From the NCBI RefSeq assembly GCF_035918155.1, contig NZ_CP109327.1:4216001-4280000 (forward strand): 64,000 bases of DNA, given 5' to 3'. Under the pieces are notes generated by a model. It was given only the letters and a program-made list of their open reading frames with translations. It did no database searches and had not been told where the DNA came from. The translations under genes were made by a program, and so were the position numbers. Below, piece by piece: positions 60,143 through 64,000 of this stretch; positions within the stretch are counted from its first letter, which is position 1, and each line of letters begins with the position of its first letter. This DNA is from Streptomyces sp. NBC_01591. Lineage in GTDB: Bacteria > Actinomycetota > Actinomycetes > Streptomycetales > Streptomycetaceae.

Positions 60143-60211
60143 TTCCGTGCAGAGGGGAGGTGGCCGCTCCTAGAAGGAGCGCCACCAGTTTCGGCACGGT
60201 ACGGAGGTCAT
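60143..60211 (-). promoter_or_regulatory. trpS attenuator: leader region with pause hairpin
   Basis: Covers the leader peptide and the first stem: GGTGGC and GCTCCT pair with AGGAGC and GCCACC around TCT. When ribosomes stall at the two Trp codons, this stem cannot form, its right arm (AGCGGCC) is free to pair with GGCCGTT of the terminator, and transcription continues. When Trp-tRNA is charged, the ribosome finishes and the terminator forms. Confidence 0.8.
60170..60211 (-). CDS. trpS leader peptide with tandem Trp codons
   Basis: 13 residues, MTSVPCRNWWRSF, start ATG at 60211 and stop TAG ending at 60170. Two adjacent Trp codons (TGG TGG) at positions 9-10 are the regulatory stall site. 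Trp is a rare residue, so a tandem pair just before a stem and a U-tailed terminator is strong evidence. Its start ATG overlaps the stop of an upstream gene fragment (ATGA). Confidence 0.85.
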   Translation of the reverse strand: MTSVPCRNWWRSF

Positions 60212-60426
60212 GGAGCGAGCTTAACGGAACCGAACTCCGCCCACACGACCTTTCCCGGCCCGCGGTGCGCCCCGCCCAGGTGCCGCGCCAGATCCAGCAG
60301 CTTCCACTCGGGGCAGGTCGGCACCTGCGCGTCGAGGCCGGTCGCGGAGGCGACCGCGGCACGGAACGCGACCGACCGTTCGTCTACCAGCCGCAGCAGA
60401 ACAGGGAACTCCAGAGTCTTTGCCAC
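60208..60426 (-). pseudogene. maleylpyruvate-isomerase-family (DinB-like) N-terminal fragment
   Basis: 72 codons: MAKTLEFPVLLRLVDERSVAFRAAVASATGLDAQVPTCPEWKLLDLARHLGGAHR, the N-terminus of mycothiol-dependent maleylpyruvate isomerase-type proteins (with the V-P-T-C-P-E-W-x-L-x-D-L motif). The following GPGKVVWAEFGSVKLAP is unlike the family and ends at 60208. Intact proteins are about 200-250 residues, so two thirds are lost. Its stop codon overlaps the leader peptide start, so its translation could feed the trpS leader. Whether it is expressed is unknown. Confidence 0.6.
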
Positions 60427-60552
60427 GCCGACTGTCTATCACCGTGTTCCGGCGACCGGACAGCGTTTTTCCCGGCCCGAGATCACGGGCGACGGCTGAC
60501 CGGCCGTCGTAGGCTGAATCCCGCACGCGATGGGATGGACGGGAGGGCCGAG

Positions 60553-61239
60553 GTGGCCGGAACGACTCCGACCGGGACGCCGGTGGGCGAGGTCATGGCC
60601 GAGCTGGCCGGGCTTCAGGACCCCAGGACACTCGCGGTGAACAAGAAGCACGGCGACGATCACGGGGTGAACCTCGGCAAGCTGCGCGCGCTCGCGAAGC
60701 GGCTGAAGACACAGCAGGAACTCGCGTGCGGGCTCTGGGAGACGGATGACACCGCGGCGAGGCTGCTGGCAGTCCTGATCTGCCGCCCGAAGGCGTTCAC
60801 GCGTGACGGGTTGGACGTCATGGTGCGCGAGGCGCGCACCCCCAAGGTGCACGACTGGCTCGTGAACTACGTGGTGAAGAAGAACCCGCACTCCGAAGAG
60901 CTGCGCCTGGCCTGGTCCGCCGATCCGGATCCTGTGGTCGCAAGTGCCGGCTGGGCGCTGACCACTGAACGCGTGGCGAAGAAGCCCGAGGGCCTCGACC
61001 TCGCAGGACTGCTCGATGTCATCGAGGCGGAGATGAAAGACGCCCCGGATCGCCTGCAGTGGGCGATGAACCACTGCCTGGCTCAGATCGGGATCGAGCA
61101 CGCCGAGCACCGCACCCGTGCGATCGGCATCGGTGTGCGTCTGAGTGTGCTCAAGGACTACCCGACTTCACCGGGCTGCACATCTCCGTACGCACCGGTC
61201 TGGATCAATGAGATGGTGCGCCGGAAGCACGACAAGTAG
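60553..61239 (+). CDS. DNA-alkylation-repair-like HEAT-repeat protein
   Basis: 228 residues. GTG 60553 is preferred: GGGAGGG lies about 7 nt upstream; ATG 60535 is an alternative. The protein is all helical in repeating pairs (TPVGEVMAELAGLQDPRTLAVNKKHGDDHGVNLGKLRALAKRLKTQQELACGLWETDDTAARLLAVLIC and similar), characteristic of AlkD-type HEAT-like DNA alkylation repair proteins. Conserved W and D near A-L-W-E-T-D-D and the central N-Y-V-V-K-K are in the right places for the family, but the AlkD catalytic Asp is not certain. Cytoplasmic. Confidence 0.78.
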   Translation: MAGTTPTGTPVGEVMAELAGLQDPRTLAVNKKHGDDHGVNLGKLRALAKRLKTQQELACGLWETDDTAARLLAVLICRPKAFTRDGLDVMVREARTPKVHDWLVNYVVKKNPHSEELRLAWSADPDPVVASAGWALTTERVAKKPEGLDLAGLLDVIEAEMKDAPDRLQWAMNHCLAQIGIEHAEHRTRAIGIGVRLSVLKDYPTSPGCTSPYAPVWINEMVRRKHDK

Positions 61240-61265
61240 CGGTCCGATACACCGAGGCGGAAAGA

Positions 61266-61865
61266 ATGGCAGTGGGCGGAAACCCCCATACCGCGGCGCT
61301 CGCGCAGGTCGTACCGACGCGGCACGGCGTGGACGAGCGGATCGACTGGAGTACGGTCGAGGAGATCTGGGGGACCCGGTTCCCGGCCGACTACGTCGCC
61401 TTCATGGAGACGTACGGGGCGGGACAGCTCAGCGGGGAAGTCGGAATTCTGCTGCCGGTTCCGCGGACCGATACCTACTCGGACGGGTCCGGGCTGCGGG
61501 ACGAGACCGAGAACGCCCGCGGCACCTGGGAGATGCTCGGCGGCAGAGCCGCCCTCGACGTGGACCCCGGCTCCATCCTGGCCTGGGGTGTCACCACCGG
61601 TGCGGACATCTACTGCTGGCTGACCACGGGCGACGACCCCGACCGCTGGCCCGTGCTGGTGTGCGGACGGCACACCAGCCCCGCCTTCCAGGTCCACTCC
61701 TTCGGAATGGCGGAGTTCCTCCACAGACTGCTCACCGACGAAGAGTTCCAGGAGGACACGATCAGCGTCGTCCTCCCGGGAGAGCCTTCCTTCATCAACT
61801 GGCGTGAGCAGAAACGACGGTGGGACGCTGGCCTGAACCCGTCCACGGGCGAGCCCTGGGACTAG
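61266..61865 (+). CDS. SMI1/KNR4-family protein
   Basis: 199 residues. SMI1/KNR4 (SUKH) landmarks: V-E-E-I-W-G-T-R-F-P-A-D-Y-V-A-F-M-E-T-Y-G-A-G near the N-terminus, then G-S-I-L-A-W-G-V-T-T-G-A-D-I-Y-C-W and D-P-D-R-W-P-V-L-V. In bacteria such proteins are often immunity proteins for polymorphic toxins, but no toxin gene is adjacent, so this is not claimed. It follows the HEAT gene by 26 bp and may be co-transcribed. Confidence 0.85.
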   Translation: MAVGGNPHTAALAQVVPTRHGVDERIDWSTVEEIWGTRFPADYVAFMETYGAGQLSGEVGILLPVPRTDTYSDGSGLRDETENARGTWEMLGGRAALDVDPGSILAWGVTTGADIYCWLTTGDDPDRWPVLVCGRHTSPAFQVHSFGMAEFLHRLLTDEEFQEDTISVVLPGEPSFINWREQKRRWDAGLNPSTGEPWD

Positions 61866-61886
61866 CGGCTACGCGGCACCGCGCGT

Positions 61887-62174
61887 TCATGTGGCATACG
61901 GGTTGCTGATGGTGTGATGCCGACGCGCGGTGGCCAGCACCCGCTCCGGAAAGCGCGGTCCGGCGACGTAGTGGCGGCCTTTCGTCCGGCCCACGGCCGT
62001 CAGCAACTGCGCCTTGGTGAGTGCCTGCAGATCCCGCGTGGCCTGCTGCGTGTTGATCGCTTCGGCCTTCTCGTAGCGGCTGCGCCGCACCCGGCCGACC
62101 ATGGCCACCCCGTGCAGCGCGGTGATCTGCCGCTCCGTGACTCCGTGTGTGCCGGTCTCCTCCATCAGTTGCAT
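61887..62174 (-). pseudogene. Fic-type/winged-helix protein C-terminal fragment
   Basis: About 95 codons from an internal ATG: MQLMEETGTHGVTERQITALHGVAMVGRVRRSRYEKAEAINTQQATRDLQALTKAQLLTAVGRTKGRHYVAGPRFP. The pattern N-T-Q-Q-A-T-R-D-L-Q-A-L and G-R-T-K-G-R-H-Y matches the C-terminal winged helix found after the Fic domain in many bacterial Fic proteins. The Fic core with HPFx(D/E)GN is missing. The upstream coding frame belongs to a glyoxalase gene, so the two were joined by a deletion. Confidence 0.55.
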
Positions 62175-62416
62175 CCAGCAGTCGTTGGAGCGGTGGGGTG
62201 GGGGTCGGTGGGGTGGTCGCCGCCATGGACGAGTTCGAGGTGCCAGGACGCGTCCGGGTGGCCCACCATGAGCAGGTCGTGCGTGCCGGGCTCCCGGTCC
62301 GCGTCGGCGCGGTACAGGACGTCCAGCCCGAGGCCGTCCGCCCAGAACCGCTCGGCCGCGGCGAGGTCCCGGGACGGTCGGGCGATGCGGACATGGGTCT
62401 GACCGGTGAACGGCAT
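62165..62416 (-). pseudogene. glyoxalase/VOC gene, 3' half deleted
   Basis: 83 codons from the ATG at 62416: FTGQTHVRIARPSRDLAAAERFWADGLGLDVLYRADADREPGTHDLLMVGHPDASWHLELVHGGDH, a VOC N-terminal module. It stops after PTDPHPTAPTTAGCN. Intact single-domain family members are about 125-140 residues; the second half of the VOC fold is missing and the following DNA codes for the Fic-type fragment in another frame. Confidence 0.65.
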
Positions 62417-62538
62417 GGCGGCACCCTCTCTGGCGTCGGCACGCTCGGTCGCGCACCGGGGCCCGCAGCGTAGGCGGCCGGCCCGGTCGTCCGCATCGGC
62501 GGATGGTCCTGGCCCCCAGGACCCGGCCCCCGCTCACT

Positions 62539-62679
62539 TCACTTCTTGGCGTGCTCGCCCACGTAGAACAGGATCCAGATGAAACCCGCGAAGAGATGCG
62601 TGGCGAAGACGTAGACGAAGACGCGCAGAGCTACGCCGCGCTCCTTCCAACGCTCGCTCTCGCCGCCACTCCCGCTCAC
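62539..62679 (-). CDS. small membrane protein, DUF6126-like
   Basis: 46 residues from GTG at 62679; GGAGGC is 6-11 nt upstream on the minus strand. Sequence: VSGSGGESERWKERGVALRV then a single transmembrane helix (VFVYVFATHLFAGFIWILFYVG) and EHAKK. Short proteins with E-R-W-K-E-R-G-V-A-L-R-V, one helix and a final H-A-K-K are conserved across Streptomyces. Function unknown; it is likely a membrane micro-protein. Confidence 0.75.
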   Translation of the reverse strand: MSGSGGESERWKERGVALRVFVYVFATHLFAGFIWILFYVGEHAKK

Positions 62680-62803
62680 AGACCTGCCTCCGTCCGGTGC
62701 GGTCCGTGGCCGGCCCGCACATCCCGTTCAGGGTACGCACCACCCCGGATCTTCCCCGTGGAATAGGTCAGGGGGGTGCTCCGTTGTAGGGTGTGTTCAC
62801 ATA

Positions 62804-62817
62804 GTTCAACGTTCAAC
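62804..62817 (+). promoter_or_regulatory. tandem GTTCAAC operator candidate
   Basis: GTTCAAC occurs twice without a gap (62804-62810, 62811-62817), 28 bp upstream of the flavin monooxygenase start. A TAGGGT box at 62787-62792 could be its -10. The repeat is AT-richer than the surroundings and may bind a MarR- or TetR-type repressor. Confidence 0.4.
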
Positions 62818-62844
62818 CAAAACGGATTTCTGGAGGCGGGCGCC

Positions 62845-63933
62845 ATGCAGTTCGGGATCTTCACCGTCGGGGACGTCACCACCGACCCGACGACCGGCAG
62901 GACGCCGAGCGAGCACGAGCGGATCAAGGCCACCCTCGCCATCGCGCAGAAGGCGGAGGAGGTCGGGCTCGACGTCTTCGCGACCGGCGAGCACCACAAC
63001 CCGCCGTTCGTCCCGTCCTCGCCGACGACCACGCTCGGCTACATCGCCGCCCGCACCGAGAACCTGATCCTGTCCACGTCCACGACGCTGATCACCACCA
63101 ACGACCCGGTGAAGATCGCCGAGGACTACGCGACGCTCCAGCACCTCGCGGACGGCCGCATCGACCTGATGATGGGCCGCGGGAACACCGGGCCGGTCTA
63201 CCCCTGGTTCGGCAAGGACATCCGTCAGGGCATCCCGCTCGCCATCGAGAACTACGCCCTGCTGCACAAGCTGTGGCGCGAGGACGTCGTCGACTGGGAG
63301 GGCAAGTTCCGTACGCCGCTGCAGTCCTTCACCGCGACCCCGCGCCCGCTGGACGGCGTCCCGCCGTTCGTCTGGCACGGCTCGATCCGCTCGCCGGAGA
63401 TCGCCGAGCAGGCCGCGTACTACGGCGACGGCTTCTTCCACAACAACATCTTCTGGCCCATCGAGCACACACAGAAGATGGTGAACCTGTACCGCCAGCG
63501 GTACGCGCACTACGGGCACGGCACCGCCGAGCAGGCCATCGTCGGCCTCGGCGGCCAGGTGTTCATGCGGAAGAACTCGCAGGACGCGGTACGGGAGTTC
63601 CGCCCGTACTTCGACAACGCGCCGGTCTACGGACACGGGCCCTCGATGGAGGACTTCACCCGGCAGACCCCGCTGACCGTCGGCTCCCCGCAGGAGGTCA
63701 TCGAGCGGACCCTGTCCTTCCGGGACGCCGTCGGTGACTACCAGCGCCAGCTGTTCCTGATGGACCACGCGGGACTGCCGCTGAAGACGGTCCTGGAGCA
63801 GCTCGACATCCTCGGCGAGGAGGTCGTCCCGGTGCTGCGCAAGGAGTTCGCCGCCCTGCGCCCGGCCGGGGTCCCGGACTCCGCGCCCGTCCACCCGGCC
63901 GTCGCCGCCCGCACCGCCACGAAGGAGGCCTGA
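62845..63933 (+). CDS. LLM-class flavin-dependent monooxygenase
   Basis: 362 residues; ATG at 62845 with GGAGGCGGG upstream. Luciferase-like (beta/alpha)8 fold: MQFGIFTVGDVTTDPTTG, EEVGLDVFATGEHHNPPF, ENLILSTSTTLITTNDPVKIAEDYATLQHLADGRIDLMMGRGNTG, VWHGSIRSPEIAEQAAYYGDGFFHNN. The typical A-T-G-E-H-H and D-G-R-x-D-L-M-M-G-R-G-N-T-G motifs are clear. It is followed by an NADPH-dependent FMN reductase gene, giving a two-component system (CE1758/CE1759 type) in which reduced FMN is passed to the oxygenase. Confidence 0.9.
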   Translation: MQFGIFTVGDVTTDPTTGRTPSEHERIKATLAIAQKAEEVGLDVFATGEHHNPPFVPSSPTTTLGYIAARTENLILSTSTTLITTNDPVKIAEDYATLQHLADGRIDLMMGRGNTGPVYPWFGKDIRQGIPLAIENYALLHKLWREDVVDWEGKFRTPLQSFTATPRPLDGVPPFVWHGSIRSPEIAEQAAYYGDGFFHNNIFWPIEHTQKMVNLYRQRYAHYGHGTAEQAIVGLGGQVFMRKNSQDAVREFRPYFDNAPVYGHGPSMEDFTRQTPLTVGSPQEVIERTLSFRDAVGDYQRQLFLMDHAGLPLKTVLEQLDILGEEVVPVLRKEFAALRPAGVPDSAPVHPAVAARTATKEA

Positions 63934-63938
63934 CCACC

Positions 63939-64000
63939 GTGTCCACCACGTCCGGCGTGTTCGCCACCGAACCCCTGCGCATCGTCGCCGTGTCGGCCGG
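63939..64000 (+). CDS. NADPH-dependent FMN reductase, 3' end outside window
   Basis: Starts with GTG at 63939, 5 nt after the LLM stop, with GAAGGAGG within the end of the upstream gene as ribosome-binding site. Only 20 residues are visible (VSTTSGVFATEPLRIVAVSA, then a partial Gly codon); L-R-I-V-A-V-S-A-G is the start of the flavodoxin-like fold of SsuE/CE1759-type FMN reductases. Partner of the monooxygenase upstream. Assignment rests mostly on context. Confidence 0.6.
   Translation, partial: MSTTSGVFATEPLRIVAVSA

Noticed and set aside
61266..61865. Toxin-immunity locus around the SMI1/KNR4 gene
   Set aside because: No polymorphic toxin, WXG or RHS gene lies next to it; the family alone is not enough.
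1..64000. CRISPR arrays, tRNA or rRNA genes, prophage
   Set aside because: No regularly spaced repeats, no cloverleaf with T-arm GGTTCGAATC-like sequence and no phage structural or integrase genes were noticed by reading; a tRNA or CRISPR search program was not run.

Overview
The window is high-GC actinobacterial DNA and almost certainly comes from a Streptomyces chromosome. The evidence is strong third-position GC bias, GTG and TTG starts, many ATGA/GTGA overlaps, a complete conservon (cvnA-B-C-D plus a CYP157-type P450), an Scr1-type regulator with its DUF397 partner, and a MAB_1171c-type/ImmA gene cassette. No rRNA, tRNA, CRISPR array or prophage was seen. Gene identities come from recognising motifs and family architecture by reading; no database search was run.

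Layout. 0-2.2 kb: edge TetR gene, an Lrp/AsnC remnant and a secreted protein. 2.2-6.1 kb: a LysR regulator opposite a streptogramin-resistance-like operon (internally deleted Vat-type acetyltransferase, virginiamycin B lyase, YCII protein), then a GNAT enzyme. 6.2-12.8 kb: the conservon, ending in a degenerate CYP157 P450, followed by a normal CYP154-like P450 and a crotonase-family protein. 13.3-17.2 kb: CAP-domain secreted protein, DUF397/Scr1 pair, small and frameshifted genes, and an HTH protein. 17.3-28.3 kb: metabolic and stress genes (FAD oxidoreductase, SDR-MFS pair with divergent ArsR-like regulator, glyoxalase-type protein, HAD phosphatase, phosphoribosyltransferase, secreted tripeptidyl aminopeptidase, AhpD-like protein, and a FluC-DUF190-FluC fluoride-exporter operon). 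28.5-30.5 kb: DEAD-box helicase and cold-shock protein. 31.2-34.3 kb: HTH, ImmA/IrrE protease, multi-TM protein and PAP2 protein operon. 34.3-35.8 kb: an IS607-family element with a shortened TnpB. 35.8-50.1 kb: GNAT, PAS-GAF-PP2C phosphatase, DUF1876, hydrolase, peroxiredoxin, NfeD/flotillin pair, F420-dependent oxidoreductase-like proteins, NodB deacetylase, KhtT/KhtU-like antiporter, MarR, BlaI/M56 pair and TerB. 50.3-58.3 kb: a PucR-type regulator and an OB-fold/flotillin/AAA-ATPase/RCK-protein locus carrying a large deletion. 58.3-64 kb: exonuclease, tryptophanyl-tRNA synthetase with a Trp attenuator, HEAT-repeat and SMI1 proteins, gene fragments, and a flavin monooxygenase/FMN reductase pair.

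The best regulatory find is upstream of trpS (minus strand). A 13-residue leader peptide has two adjacent Trp codons. It is followed by a pause hairpin, an alternative pairing and a U-tailed terminator, which is a textbook ribosome-mediated attenuator. The synthetase has Gln where indolmycin-sensitive enzymes have the key His, so it is probably the auxiliary antibiotic-resistant type.

A second theme is gene decay by deletion. At least six loci (Lrp remnant, Vat-like gene, LuxR remnant, TnpB, flotillin/ATPase, glyoxalase/Fic) look like junctions left by deletions, and one further gene has a 1-bp frameshift. The flotillin/ATPase scar is the largest: it joins the first residues of a flotillin gene to the middle of a DUF3686-type AAA ATPase gene.
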